NCBI RefSeq assembly: GCF_001653475.1
Contig: NZ_CP011487.1
Span: 186,001 to 250,000 of the forward strand
DNA length: 64,000 nucleotides
From: Helicobacter pylori
Lineage (GTDB): Bacteria > Campylobacterota > Campylobacteria > Campylobacterales > Helicobacteraceae
Direction of reading: 5' to 3'
The notes beneath the pieces are model-generated. The model did no database searches and was not told where the DNA came from. It saw only the letters and a program-made list of their open reading frames with translations. Positions within the stretch are counted from its first letter, which is position 1; every line of letters begins with the position of its first letter. Positions 27,088 to 36,190 of this stretch are shown in pieces. The translations under genes and the position numbers were made by a program.

Positions 27088-27401
27088 GGTTTTTGTTTTT
27101 CTTGCTCTTTTAAGAAATTAAACAGCATTTCGCTATAGCCAAAATTCCCGCTCAATTCTTTAGAAAGGGTGTCCTTATACATGGATGTGTAAATCTCATC
27201 GCCTGGGGCTTTAGGATACAAAGGGTTATCCATTTTCATGGCGCTATCCAGCATGAATTTTAAAAGTAACGCTTCAAAAGAATCGGTTTGTTCTTTGAGG
27301 AGCTTGTCGTTTTTATTTTGAGCTAGCGCTTTTAATTTCTCTTCGCTCGCTAATTTAGAAACATTGTATTGCTCTAACATGGCTTTATTGTTGTTGATCA
27401 T
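27084..27401 (-). CDS. FlgJ-like rod-binding protein, no muramidase domain
   Basis: A 105-residue protein corresponding to the N-terminal rod-binding (rod-assembly) domain of Flg[40 protein letters not shown]...[10 protein letters not shown] resembles the family block with conserved Met/Asp and MxDxLAxxxA-type end. The C-terminal peptidoglycan hydrolase domain found in enteric FlgJ is absent, as in other epsilonproteobacteria. It is coupled by ATGA overlaps to flgI before and flgS after it. Corresponds to HP0245. Confidence 0.87.
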   Translation of the reverse strand: MINNNKAMLEQYNVSKLASEEKLKALAQNKNDKLLKEQTDSFEALLLKFMLDSAMKMDNPLYPKAPGDEIYTSMYKDTLSKELSGNFGYSEMLFNFLKEQEKQKP

Positions 27402-28426
27402 AGTATCTCCATTTCAGCGTTAATCGCACCGCTTTTTTTTAGGGCTTGCAAGATTGAAACCATCCCCTTAGCGCTCACGCCAATTTTTTGTAAGGCTTTT
27501 ACCACCCCGGCAATGGTGATGTTTTTCCCGTTAGAACTCAGCGTGTTATGAGCGGTGTCTAAGGACATGTTATTGTCTAAATCCTGCGTGTTCTTAGAAT
27601 CATTTAATGGCTCTTTAGTGATTTTAAGAGTGATGTCTTGGCTTGTAACCACTATAGGATGCACTATTATATCCACTCCTGAAACGATCGTGCCTGATTT
27701 TTCATCTACAATGATCTTATTTTTCGCGCTGTAATTAATGGGGATTTCTTGCACTAAGGCTAAAAACTCCACCATAGAAAAACGCTCTGGGCGAGTGATT
27801 TGAATGGTTTTTGGATCTAATGCTATCGCTACTTTATTGCCAAATACCTTATTTAAAGTGTTTTGCACTTGGATAGCGTTTTTAAAATTGGGGTTTTTTA
27901 GGCTCAAAACCATGGCATTTTTATGGAATAAATCATACGAAACTTCCCTTTCAATAGTCGCCCCATTGATGATATGGGCTGAGAGCAAGTTATTAGAATT
28001 ACCCGAAGTGATAGCCCCTTGAGCGAGAGCGTAAATATTCCCATCTACCGCATTTAAAGGGGTCATCACCAAAGTCCCTCCTTGAATGGATTTTGCATCC
28101 CCAATAGAAGAAATTTGAACATCAATTTTATCGCCCTGTCTTGCAAAGGGGGGCAAAGAAGCCGTAATCATCACTGCAGCGACATTTTTAGATTTAATAT
28201 CATCTGCAGAGATTTTGACATTCACGCTCTCTAGCATGTTAGAAATGGATTGCATGGTGAATTTTGAGCCGGATTTATCCCCTGTGCCATTTAAGCCAAT
28301 CACAAGCCCATAACCAATCAGCTGGTTATCCCTTACGCCCACCACGCCCGCTATATCGCCTATTTTTTCGGCCAAAAGCTTTTGAAGGGCTAATACAAAA
28401 ATAAGCCATAAAAACACCCGTTTCAA
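27398..28426 (-). CDS. flgI: flagellar P-ring protein FlgI
   Basis: A 342-residue periplasmic P-ring subunit. Signal peptide (about 1-19), then the family N-terminal block [32 protein letters not shown] split at residue 20-50, and the C-terminal [25 protein letters not shown]. The start is TTG 28426 behind AAAGGG; no nearer ATG fits the signal peptide. An A8 tract lies in the last codons (27433-27440) but the frame is intact. First gene of the flgI-flgJ-like-flgS group. Confidence 0.96.
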   Translation of the reverse strand: MKRVFLWLIFVLALQKLLAEKIGDIAGVVGVRDNQLIGYGLVIGLNGTGDKSGSKFTMQSISNMLESVNVKISADDIKSKNVAAVMITASLPPFARQGDKIDVQISSIGDAKSIQGGTLVMTPLNAVDGNIYALAQGAITSGNSNNLLSAHIINGATIEREVSYDLFHKNAMVLSLKNPNFKNAIQVQNTLNKVFGNKVAIALDPKTIQITRPERFSMVEFLALVQEIPINYSAKNKIIVDEKSGTIVSGVDIIVHPIVVTSQDITLKITKEPLNDSKNTQDLDNNMSLDTAHNTLSSNGKNITIAGVVKALQKIGVSAKGMVSILQALKKSGAINAEMEIL

Positions 28427-28512
28427 TCAAACCCTTTCTCAATTCCCTAAATTCTAATTATTTTAGCATAAGCCTTTTATAAAAACTTTAAACCTAATTG
28501 AGCACATTTTTA

Positions 28513-28521
28513 TGCTATACT
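28513..28521 (+). promoter_or_regulatory. extended -10 promoter of the rhpA operon
   Basis: TGcTATACT is an extended -10 element in the flgI/rhpA divergent region. Transcription from near 28528 would give an unusually long leader of about 85-90 nt before ATG 28616. Confidence 0.5.
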
Positions 28522-28615
28522 CAAAAATCTTATAAACTTTAAATCAAAGATTTTAATTTTAGCCTTTTATTAGCTTTTTATAAAGTTTCAAATTAAATTG
28601 AGGTATGAATCTCCC

Positions 28616-30094
28616 ATGGAATTTAATCAACCACCACTCCCTACAGAAATTGATGATGACGCTTATCATAAGCCTAGTTTTAATGATTTGGGCTTAAAAG
28701 AATCGGTTTTAAAATCCGTTTATGAAGCCGGTTTCACTTCCCCAAGCCCCATTCAAGAAAAGGCCATTCCGGCTGTTTTGCAAGGCAGAGATGTCATCGC
28801 GCAAGCCCAAACAGGCACAGGAAAAACCGCCGCTTTCGCTCTGCCCATTATCAACAACCTTAAAAACAACCACACCATAGAGGCATTAGTGATCACGCCC
28901 ACCAGAGAATTAGCCATGCAAATTAGCGATGAGATTTTCAAATTGGGCAAACACACCAGGACTAAAACCGTGTGCGTGTATGGAGGCCAGAGCGTTAAAA
29001 AACAATGCGAATTCATTAAGAAAAACCCCCAAGTGATGATCGCTACACCAGGAAGGTTGTTGGATCATTTAAAAAACGAACGCATCCATAAATTTGTGCC
29101 TAAAGTAGTCGTTTTAGATGAAAGCGATGAAATGCTGGATATGGGGTTTTTAGACGATATTGAAGAGATTTTTGACTACCTCCCTAGCGAAGCGCAGATT
29201 TTGCTTTTTTCAGCCACGATGCCAGAGCCGATTAAAAGGCTAGCGGATAAGATTTTAGAAAACCCTATTAAAATCCATATCGCTCCTTCTAATATCACTA
29301 ACACTGATATCACCCAACGCTTTTATGTGATCAATGAGCATGAGAGGGCCGAAGCGATCATGCGCCTTTTAGACACCCAAGCGCCTGAAAAGAGCATTGT
29401 TTTCACGCGCACCAAAAAAGAAGCCGATGAATTGCACCAATTCCTTGCTTCTAAAAATTATAAAAGCACCGCCTTGCATGGGGATATGGATCAAAGGGAT
29501 CGGCGCGCTTCTATCATGGCGTTTAAAAAAAATGACGCTGATGTGTTGGTGGCTACAGATGTGGCGAGCCGTGGGCTAGACATTAGCGGTGTAAGCCATG
29601 TGTTTAATTACCACTTGCCCCTAAATACCGAGAGCTATATCCATCGCATCGGAAGAACCGGGCGAGCGGGCAAAAAAGGCATGGCGATCACTTTAGTAAC
29701 CCCCTTAGAATACAAAGAGCTTTTACGCATGCAAAAAGAAATTGATTCAGAGATTGAACTTTTTGAGATCCCCACCATTAACGAAAACCAGATCATCAAA
29801 ACCTTACATGACGCTAAAGTGTCTGAAGGGATCATCAGCCTTTATGAACAGCTTACTGAAATTTTTGAGCCGTCTCAATTGGTTTTAAAACTTTTGAGTT
29901 TGCAGTTTGAAACCAGTAAAATTGGCTTAAACCAGCAAGAAATTGATGCGATTCAAAACCCTAAAGAAAAAACGCCAAAAACCCCTAACAAAAAAACGCA
30001 CCAGCACGAGCAAGCGCGTTCTTTCAAAAAGGGTCAGCACAGAGACAGACACCCTAAAACAAGCCACCATTCTAAAAAACCCAAACGCCGTTAA
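28616..30094 (+). CDS. rhpA: DEAD-box RNA helicase RhpA (DeaD/CsdA-like)
   Basis: A 492-residue DEAD-box helicase. Visible are the Q motif region (FTSPSPIQEKAIP), motif I AQTGTGKT, Ia PTRELA, GG, Ib TPGRL, motif II in the variant DESDE (V-L-DESDE instead of DEAD), motif III SAT, and motifs V/VI (VATDVASRGLD, HRIGRTGRAG). A basic tail (KKTHQHEQARSFKKGQHRDRHPK) follows. In H. pylori this sole DEAD-box helicase works with RNase J in mRNA decay. Start is ATG 28616 with GAGGT at 28600-28604; the longer frame from TTG 28598 is less likely. Confidence 0.96.
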   Translation: MEFNQPPLPTEIDDDAYHKPSFNDLGLKESVLKSVYEAGFTSPSPIQEKAIPAVLQGRDVIAQAQTGTGKTAAFALPIINNLKNNHTIEALVITPTRELAMQISDEIFKLGKHTRTKTVCVYGGQSVKKQCEFIKKNPQVMIATPGRLLDHLKNERIHKFVPKVVVLDESDEMLDMGFLDDIEEIFDYLPSEAQILLFSATMPEPIKRLADKILENPIKIHIAPSNITNTDITQRFYVINEHERAEAIMRLLDTQAPEKSIVFTRTKKEADELHQFLASKNYKSTALHGDMDQRDRRASIMAFKKNDADVLVATDVASRGLDISGVSHVFNYHLPLNTESYIHRIGRTGRAGKKGMAITLVTPLEYKELLRMQKEIDSEIELFEIPTINENQIIKTLHDAKVSEGIISLYEQLTEIFEPSQLVLKLLSLQFETSKIGLNQQEIDAIQNPKEKTPKTPNKKTHQHEQARSFKKGQHRDRHPKTSHHSKKPKRR

Positions 30095-30114
30095 AATATT
30101 TAAAAAGGAAATTC

Positions 30115-31203
30115 ATGCCCATTGATTTGAATGAACATTTAAAAAAGAAAAATTCTCAAAGAGAAACCCCCACGCCTAATACACCTAATGATGGGGGGCG
30201 TTTCATCCCGCCGTCCAACTCTTTTAATTCTAAAAAACTATCGGTTTTAATTGTCATTGTCCTTTTAGGCGTTATCGCTTTTTTGGCCAAGCCTTTTGAA
30301 GTGATTAGCTCAGGAGAAATTGGCATTAAGATCACCGCCGGGAAATACGAACCCACCCCCTTACAGCCAGGAATCCACTTTTTTGTGCCTATCATTCAAG
30401 ACATTCTCATTGTAGATACAAGGATTAGAAATATCAATTTTTCACGCACCGAAGACATGGGCGTGGCGGGTAAAAACCAAGGGATTTTTAGAAACGACGC
30501 TATTAATGTGATGGATAGTAGGGGTTTGACCGTTTCTATTGAACTCACCGTGCAATACCGCCTAAACCCTCAAACCACCCCCCAAACGATCGCTACTTAT
30601 GGCTTATCTTGGGAGCAAAAAATCATCAACCCTGTGGTGCGTGATGTGGTGCGCTCTGTCGTGGGGCGCTATCCGGCTGAAGATTTACCCATTAAGCGCA
30701 ATGAAATCGCCGCTCTTATCAATAGCGGTATCAATAAAGAAGTTTCTAAACTCCCCAACACCCCTGTGGAATTAAGCTCTATCCAATTACGAGAAATCGT
30801 CTTGCCCGCTAAGATTAAAGAGCAAATAGAAAAGGTCCAAATCGCGCGCCAAGAATCAGAAAGGGTGAAATACGAGGTGGAACGCTCCAAGCAAGAAGCT
30901 CAAAAACAAGCCGCTCTGGCTAAAGGGGAAGCGGACGCTAACAGGATTAAGGCTCAAGGCGTGGCTGATGCGATCGTGATTGAGGCTAAGGCAAAATCTC
31001 AAGCTAATTTAAGCATTTCACAAAGCTTGAGCGACAAGCTTTTAAGACTGCGCCAAATTGAAGTTCAAGGCCAGTTTAATGAAGCGTTAAAAACGAACAA
31101 TAACGCTCAAATCATGCTCACTCCAGGTGGGGCTGTGCCTAATATTTGGATTGATACTAAAAGCAAAGTTAAATCTAGTATTGCCGAGACTAAAGAGCCT
31201 TAA
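30115..31203 (+). CDS. SPFH/prohibitin-family membrane protein (HP0248)
   Basis: A 362-residue protein with a hydrophilic N-terminus (about 1-40), one transmembrane helix (LSVLIVIVLLGVIAFLAKPF, about 42-61), the SPFH/Band 7 domain (about 62-225; GEIGIKITAGKYEPTPLQPGIHFFVP) and a long charged coiled coil (about 240-300). This matches HflK/prohibitin-type proteins that organise membranes or regulate proteases. No hflC/hflK partner lies nearby. ATG 30115 behind AAAGGAA, 20 bp after rhpA, so the two are probably co-transcribed. Confidence 0.9.
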   Translation: MPIDLNEHLKKKNSQRETPTPNTPNDGGRFIPPSNSFNSKKLSVLIVIVLLGVIAFLAKPFEVISSGEIGIKITAGKYEPTPLQPGIHFFVPIIQDILIVDTRIRNINFSRTEDMGVAGKNQGIFRNDAINVMDSRGLTVSIELTVQYRLNPQTTPQTIATYGLSWEQKIINPVVRDVVRSVVGRYPAEDLPIKRNEIAALINSGINKEVSKLPNTPVELSSIQLREIVLPAKIKEQIEKVQIARQESERVKYEVERSKQEAQKQAALAKGEADANRIKAQGVADAIVIEAKAKSQANLSISQSLSDKLLRLRQIEVQGQFNEALKTNNNAQIMLTPGGAVPNIWIDTKSKVKSSIAETKEP

Positions 31204-31209
31204 AAACGC

Positions 31210-31749
31210 ATGGCATCTCTTGCCTTTATCCAAGCCTTTTTGGAGTCTTTTAAGGGATTTTTAAGTCAAGCGACTTTAATTAGCGTTTTAATAGCGAGCG
31301 TTTTAACCCTTTTTTGCGCGATTTTGCTCCTTTTGGCTTTGCTTTTAAGAAACCGCTTGGCTAGCTATATAGTAACAGCAGCTTTTTTGGGCGCGTTTTT
31401 AAGCATGCCTTTTGTTTTGAATGTTCTACTCACTCAAGCGATTTACCCCATAGAAACACGCATCTTGCACGCTAACCCTTTAAGTTATAGCAACGCCTTT
31501 TCTTTGCAAGTGGGAGTCAAAAACCATTCTAAATTCAGTCTAAACAAATGCGTTTTACGCCTAGAAGTGCTTAAAAACCCTCACAATTTTGTGGAAGAGC
31601 ATGCGTTTAAATTGTTTGTCAAAAAAAGCTATGAAAAAACCTTTAAAGAAAAGATTTTGCCCAAAGAATCCAAGGTTTTTTCATTCTTTATTGACAACTA
31701 CCCTTATTTAAAAACAGCCCCCTATCAAGTTTCTTTGTTTTGTTTGTAG
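31210..31749 (+). CDS. small membrane protein, DUF2393-like (HP0249)
   Basis: A 179-residue protein with two N-terminal transmembrane helices (about 20-45 and 52-78) and a C-terminal soluble beta-rich domain (about 85-179) that begins after a Pro-containing loop (QAIYPIETRI). The soluble part, SLQVGVKNHSKF...CVLRLEVLKNPHNF..., resembles the DUF2393 proteins of epsilonproteobacteria, which have an immunoglobulin-like fold by inference. Function unknown. It starts 6 bp after the SPFH protein and is convergent with oppD. Confidence 0.7.
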   Translation: MASLAFIQAFLESFKGFLSQATLISVLIASVLTLFCAILLLLALLLRNRLASYIVTAAFLGAFLSMPFVLNVLLTQAIYPIETRILHANPLSYSNAFSLQVGVKNHSKFSLNKCVLRLEVLKNPHNFVEEHAFKLFVKKSYEKTFKEKILPKESKVFSFFIDNYPYLKTAPYQVSLFCL

Positions 31750-31822
31750 AAAACGAAAAGATAACACCCATTAAAAAGCGATTAAAAACACTAAAGGCAT
31801 AAATTTTTACAATAAAGCTTTT

Positions 31823-33373
31823 TTAAAGCCTGGACTCCAACAAACGCTTCGTATAAGCGTGCTTAGGGTTGTCAAACACCTCTTTAATAGTGCCTGTTTC
31901 TACGACTTTCCCCTCACTTATCACTAACACCTTATCGCAAAAAGCTTTGATCACATCTAAATCATGGCTGATAAACAAATAGCTCAAATCCTGCTTTTCT
32001 TGTAAATCCAACAACAATTCCAACACGCTTTTTTGAATGCTTTTATCTAAAGCAGAAGTGGGCTCATCTAAAAGAATGATTTTAGGTTTTAAAGCAATCG
32101 CTCTAGCGATCGCCACTCTTTGGCGCTCCCCACCGCTGAGTTCATAAGCGTAAAAGTTAAGCAATTCAGGGTTTAAACACACTTCTTCTAAACAAAGTTT
32201 TGCGAGATGGTGCCATTCTTCTTTGGAAGCTTTAGGGTAAGCAAAGCGCAAAGCTTCCGTTAAAATACTTTGAATGCTTAAGCGAGGGTTTAATGATGCG
32301 TAAGGGTCTTGAAACACCATTTGCAAAATCTTACGGTAGGGTTTGAACGCCTTAGAATTTAAAAGCCCCACGCTTTGGCCTAAAATCTTTTCTTCCCCGC
32401 TATTTAAAGCGAGTTTTAAAAGCCCTAACGCTAAAGAGCTTTTCCCGCTCCCGCTTTCGCCAATGATGCCGATGTTTTCTTTAGCTTTGAGAGAAAAATT
32501 GACTGATGCGATAAGGGGTTTTTTTAAAGAAGGCCTAAAGAAGCGTTTTTGCAAGTAATAAACGCTAAAATCTCTCACCTCTAAAAGCGTTTCATCTAGC
32601 GCTTTTAAATTTTTAGCGGGCAAGTTTGAAGCTTGAATCAAGAGTTTTGAATATTCATGCTTGGGGTCATTAAAAAGCTCTTTAGCGGAATTGGTTTCTA
32701 CTATCTCGCCTTTTTTTAGCACATAAACCCTATCGGCTAAGCGTTTGACCGCTTTTAAATCATGGCTAATGAATAAAAGGGCGATGTTTTTTTCCACGCT
32801 CAATCGCTTGAGCAAGTCTAAAATCTGGTTTTGGATTTGCGCATCTAATGCGGTGGTAGGCTCATCGCAAATGAGCAGTTTGGGCGCATTAATAATGCCC
32901 ATAGCGATACACACCCTTTGGCGTTGCCCTCCGCTCAATTCATAAGGGTAACGATCCAAAAATTTTTCATCTAATTGGACTTGGTGCATGGCGTTTAAAA
33001 CTTTTTCTTTAAGGAGCGTTTTAGAAGCGTTTCTATGGTGTAAAAAATAGGCTTCACTCATTTGTTTGCCGATTTGATGCAAGGGGTTTAGGCTGGATAA
33101 AGGGTCTTGAGCGATGTAAGCGATTGCATTACCCCTTAAATGCTGCATAAATTCTTCGCTTTCTTTTAAAAGGTTGGTTGTTTCAAACAATGTCTCGCCG
33201 CTATGAGGTTTGAATCTGGGGTTTAAACGCATGATGATATTAGCGATAGAGCTTTTCCCGCTCCCGCTCTCGCCCACGATCGCCACCCTTTCGCTAGAAT
33301 CTAACGAAATGTTGATGTTTTGGAGCGAAAAATGCGCGTTTAAAACGCAGTTCAAGTTTTTGATTTCTAGCAT
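31823..33373 (-). CDS. oppD: fused dipeptide/oligopeptide ABC transporter ATPase (OppD-OppF)
   Basis: A 516-residue protein with two complete ABC domains. Domain 1 (about 1-255) has Walker A GESGSGKSS, signature LSGGQRQR and Walker B LLICDEPTTALD; domain 2 (about 270-510) repeats GESGSGKSS, LSGGERQR and IILLDEPTSALD. Most bacteria encode OppD and OppF separately, so this is a natural fusion. It powers peptide import across the inner membrane with the permease gene just upstream. Corresponds to HP0250. The downstream stop is convergent with HP0249. Confidence 0.95.
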   Translation of the reverse strand: MLEIKNLNCVLNAHFSLQNINISLDSSERVAIVGESGSGKSSIANIIMRLNPRFKPHSGETLFETTNLLKESEEFMQHLRGNAIAYIAQDPLSSLNPLHQIGKQMSEAYFLHHRNASKTLLKEKVLNAMHQVQLDEKFLDRYPYELSGGQRQRVCIAMGIINAPKLLICDEPTTALDAQIQNQILDLLKRLSVEKNIALLFISHDLKAVKRLADRVYVLKKGEIVETNSAKELFNDPKHEYSKLLIQASNLPAKNLKALDETLLEVRDFSVYYLQKRFFRPSLKKPLIASVNFSLKAKENIGIIGESGSGKSSLALGLLKLALNSGEEKILGQSVGLLNSKAFKPYRKILQMVFQDPYASLNPRLSIQSILTEALRFAYPKASKEEWHHLAKLCLEEVCLNPELLNFYAYELSGGERQRVAIARAIALKPKIILLDEPTSALDKSIQKSVLELLLDLQEKQDLSYLFISHDLDVIKAFCDKVLVISEGKVVETGTIKEVFDNPKHAYTKRLLESRL

Positions 33374-33382
33374 GCAACCCCC

Positions 33383-34399
33383 TTATTTGAGCATGTTAGC
33401 GTTGAAAGCATCGCGCACCCCTTCGCCAATGAACACCAAAACAGAAAGCAACAAACTAATGGCTACAAATGCAACGATGGCTAAATGGGGCGTGGTAAGA
33501 TTATCCTTACCTTGATTGACTAATTCGCCCAAACTCGCGCTCCCTATAGGCATGCCAAAACCCAAGAAATCTAAAGACACTAAAGTAGAAATGCTAGCCG
33601 CCATTAAAAACGGCACATAAGTGATTGTCGCTACTAAAGCGTTGGGTAAAACATGGTAGAAAATGATTTTTAAATCATTCACCCCAAGCGCTCTAGCAGC
33701 TTTGGTGTAGTCCATATTCCTTGCTTTTAAAAACTCCGTGCGCACGACTTGAGAAAGCCCCATCCAGCTAAAGAGCAAGACTAAAAATAAAATGATCCAA
33801 AAATTAGAATTAAACGCGCTAGAAATCACAATGAGTAAAAAAAGCATAGGGATTGCGCTCCAGATCTCGCTCAACCTTTGCCCCACTAAATCCATTAACC
33901 CTCCATAATACCCCTGAAACGCTCCCAAACTCACGCCAATAAGAACGCTAAAAAGGGTGAGTAAAATCCCAAACACTAACGAAACGCGATAGCCATAAAC
34001 CAGTCTGGCTAATACATCTCTAGCTTGATCGTCTGTGCCTAAAAGGTGTTTGAAGCTTGGGGGAGTGGGGGCAGGCGAGTCTAAATCCATAATGATCGTA
34101 TCGTAGCTATAGGGGATGAGCGCATGGATAATAAAAGCGTCTTTTAAAAGCGTGTTTTTCACATAAGGATCGTTATAATCCGTGGGGGTGAAAAAATCGC
34201 CTCCAAACTCCACTTCCGCATAGTTTTTGAACATGGGGAAATACGCCTTATTATCTTTATAGATGAATAAGGGGCGATCATTCACCCACAAGGGGACTAA
34301 AAGAGAAAGCGCTAATAAAGCGATAAAAAGATAGAGTGAAAACACCGCCCGCTTATTCTTTTTAAAACTAAGAATGCGCATTTTAAACAAACTGCTCAC
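33383..34399 (-). CDS. oppC: oligopeptide ABC transporter permease OppC
   Basis: A 338-residue inner-membrane permease with an N-terminal helix (about 19-38), a periplasmic loop (about 40-130) with TDDQARDVLARLVYG, and five further helices. The EAA loop is visible in EFLKARNMDYTKAARALGVNDLKIIFYHVLPN (split here as EFLKARNMDYTKAARALG, then NDLKIIF). I chose GTG 34399 (MSSLFKMRI) because GGGAG at 34407-34411 gives a 7-bp spacing; the TTG at 34405 is too close. No OppA or OppB gene is adjacent; as I recall those are at HP1252/HP1251. Confidence 0.93.
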   Translation of the reverse strand: MSSLFKMRILSFKKNKRAVFSLYLFIALLALSLLVPLWVNDRPLFIYKDNKAYFPMFKNYAEVEFGGDFFTPTDYNDPYVKNTLLKDAFIIHALIPYSYDTIIMDLDSPAPTPPSFKHLLGTDDQARDVLARLVYGYRVSLVFGILLTLFSVLIGVSLGAFQGYYGGLMDLVGQRLSEIWSAIPMLFLLIVISSAFNSNFWIILFLVLLFSWMGLSQVVRTEFLKARNMDYTKAARALGVNDLKIIFYHVLPNALVATITYVPFLMAASISTLVSLDFLGFGMPIGSASLGELVNQGKDNLTTPHLAIVAFVAISLLLSVLVFIGEGVRDAFNANMLK

Positions 34400-34504
34400 G
34401 CTCAAACTCCCTTGATAAAAAACAATCCCTAAGATTATAATTAATTATGGGTAATACTAGCAAAAAAATGGGTCTGCATAGAGAAAGAGGATAAGCGTAG
34501 CATA

Positions 34505-34580
34505 TGGTGGAGTGTAGGGGGTTCGAACCCCTGACCTCAACGCTGCCAGCGTTGCACTCTCCCAACTGAGCTAACACCCC
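34505..34580 (-). tRNA. tRNA-Ala (GGC)
   Basis: The reverse complement gives a full cloverleaf: acceptor GGGGTGT/ACACTCC, D-arm GCTC...GAGT, anticodon stem AACGC/GCGTT with loop TGGCA around anticodon GGC, T-arm AGGGG-TTCGAAC-CCCCT and an encoded CCA. 76 nt. It lies about 105 bp upstream of oppC on the same strand. Confidence 0.98.
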
Positions 34581-34735
34581 ATAAAATTAAGCAAGCATTA
34601 TAACATTTTGCTTAAAAGATGTCAATTTGATGCTTTTTTGAAACGCTTAATAGCAAATTAAGAATGATTATTTTAAAATTAGAAAGTTTCTTTTATGGAT
34701 TAAGTAAAATCACTTATCAAAGCAAAAGGATATTT

Positions 34736-36178
34736 TTGAAAAACCACTCCTTTAAAAAAACGATCGCTCTTTCCTTACTGGCGGGCATGTCTCTGTGTAA
34801 TGCCGAAGAAGATGGGGCGTTTTTTGTCATAGATTACCAAACGAGTTTGGCCAGACAGGAATTGAAAAATCCAGGCTTCACTCAAGCACAAGAATTAAAG
34901 CAGTTGATTAGAGATGGGGCTGTAAGGTTGCAAACTTCTGCCATTCCCTTATCCTACTACTTGGATATTTTAGGGAATAAAACAAAAATGCTTCTGAGTG
35001 AAAGCGTGAAAACCAATGCACAACCATCACAGCAAAACACACAACCATACCAAGCCTTAGTCAATTTAGAGCAATCTCTAGGGATTTTAGGAAAGCTATT
35101 AGATCTATCCCAACAATACGCTCAACAAAATATCATTAAGCCTTTGGTGGTGGATGTGGGGAAAGAACAAATCGGTATCACTGATAGCATGCTCTTAGTG
35201 GCCCAAAACATCGTTTTAGCTTTAGGGCAAGTGGATTTGAGCAAAATCCAACAAACTAATAACCAACAGCTATACGAAAACATTGTGAAAGTCATGCTTT
35301 TAGGCGCAGGCGGGACTAATGGAGCGTATAATGGCGTGAGTGTGGGCGATATTGCCACAGGCATGCAAAATTTTTCTTCGCAAACGGGCTTGATAGGGGC
35401 TAATTCTACGGTGAGCGAGCTGAACGCTTTGATTAAGAGCGGGATTTCTCTAGATCGTGAGACTTTGGGGTTAGGGAGTTTTATTGAAAAAAATATCTGT
35501 AGCAGTGCATCGTCTTGTTTTAGCGGGAACCAGCTTATCTATAAGAAAGGGCTAGATAGAGTCATAGGCATCATTAATACGAGCTTAGATCAGTTTGAAT
35601 ATTCGGCTAGTTCTCTTTATAAGATTTCTTATATCCCTAATCTCTTTTCGCTCAAAGATTATCAGTCAGCGAGCATGAACGGCTTTGGGGCTAAAATGGG
35701 TTATAAACAATTTTTCACCCATAAGAAAAATATTGGCTTAAGGTATTATGGGTTTTTGGATTATGGCTATGCGAATTTTAGCGATACGAATTTAAAAGTG
35801 GGAGCGAATCTTGTTACTTATGGGGTAGGAACGGATTTTTTATACAATGTGTATGAACGCTCTAGAAGGAGGGAAAGGACTACAATCGGTCTTTTCTTTG
35901 GCGCTCAAATTGCAGGGCAAACTTGGAGCACTAATGTAACGAACTTATTGAGCGGGCAAAGGCCTGATGTCAAATCCAGTTCGTTCCAATTCTTGTTTGA
36001 TTTGGGCGTGCGCACCAACTTTGCAAAAACCAATTTCAATAAGCACAAGCTAGACCAAGGGATAGAATTTGGGGTGAAAATCCCTGTTATCGCTCATAAA
36101 TATTTTGCAACCCAAGGCTCAAGTGCAAGCTATATGAGGAATTTTAGCTTCTATGTGGGCTATTCAGTCGGTTTTTAA
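34736..36178 (+). CDS. hopF: Hop-family outer membrane protein HopF
   Basis: A 480-residue outer-membrane protein. Start is TTG 34736, behind AAAGGA at 34725-34730, giving the signal peptide MKNHSFKKTIALSLLAGMSLCNA; the longer frame to 34664 is not supported. The mature N-terminus EEDGAFFVIDYQTSLARQ is a divergent form of the Hop motif, which in HopA/M is SVGYQIGEA. The barrel end contains NGFGAKMGYKQFF, LRYYGFLDYGYA and stops at YVGYSVGF, the F-terminal subfamily. A cysteine pair (ICSSASSCFSG) lies near residue 265. Corresponds to HP0252. First gene of a two-hop operon; hopG starts 12 bp after its stop. Confidence 0.9.
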   Translation: MKNHSFKKTIALSLLAGMSLCNAEEDGAFFVIDYQTSLARQELKNPGFTQAQELKQLIRDGAVRLQTSAIPLSYYLDILGNKTKMLLSESVKTNAQPSQQNTQPYQALVNLEQSLGILGKLLDLSQQYAQQNIIKPLVVDVGKEQIGITDSMLLVAQNIVLALGQVDLSKIQQTNNQQLYENIVKVMLLGAGGTNGAYNGVSVGDIATGMQNFSSQTGLIGANSTVSELNALIKSGISLDRETLGLGSFIEKNICSSASSCFSGNQLIYKKGLDRVIGIINTSLDQFEYSASSLYKISYIPNLFSLKDYQSASMNGFGAKMGYKQFFTHKKNIGLRYYGFLDYGYANFSDTNLKVGANLVTYGVGTDFLYNVYERSRRRERTTIGLFFGAQIAGQTWSTNVTNLLSGQRPDVKSSSFQFLFDLGVRTNFAKTNFNKHKLDQGIEFGVKIPVIAHKYFATQGSSASYMRNFSFYVGYSVGF

Positions 36179-36190
36179 GGAAGGCTCTTG

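Noticed and set aside
34383..34577. Short open frame covering tRNA-Ala
   Set aside because: It reads through a complete tRNA gene and into oppC; the tRNA explains the sequence.
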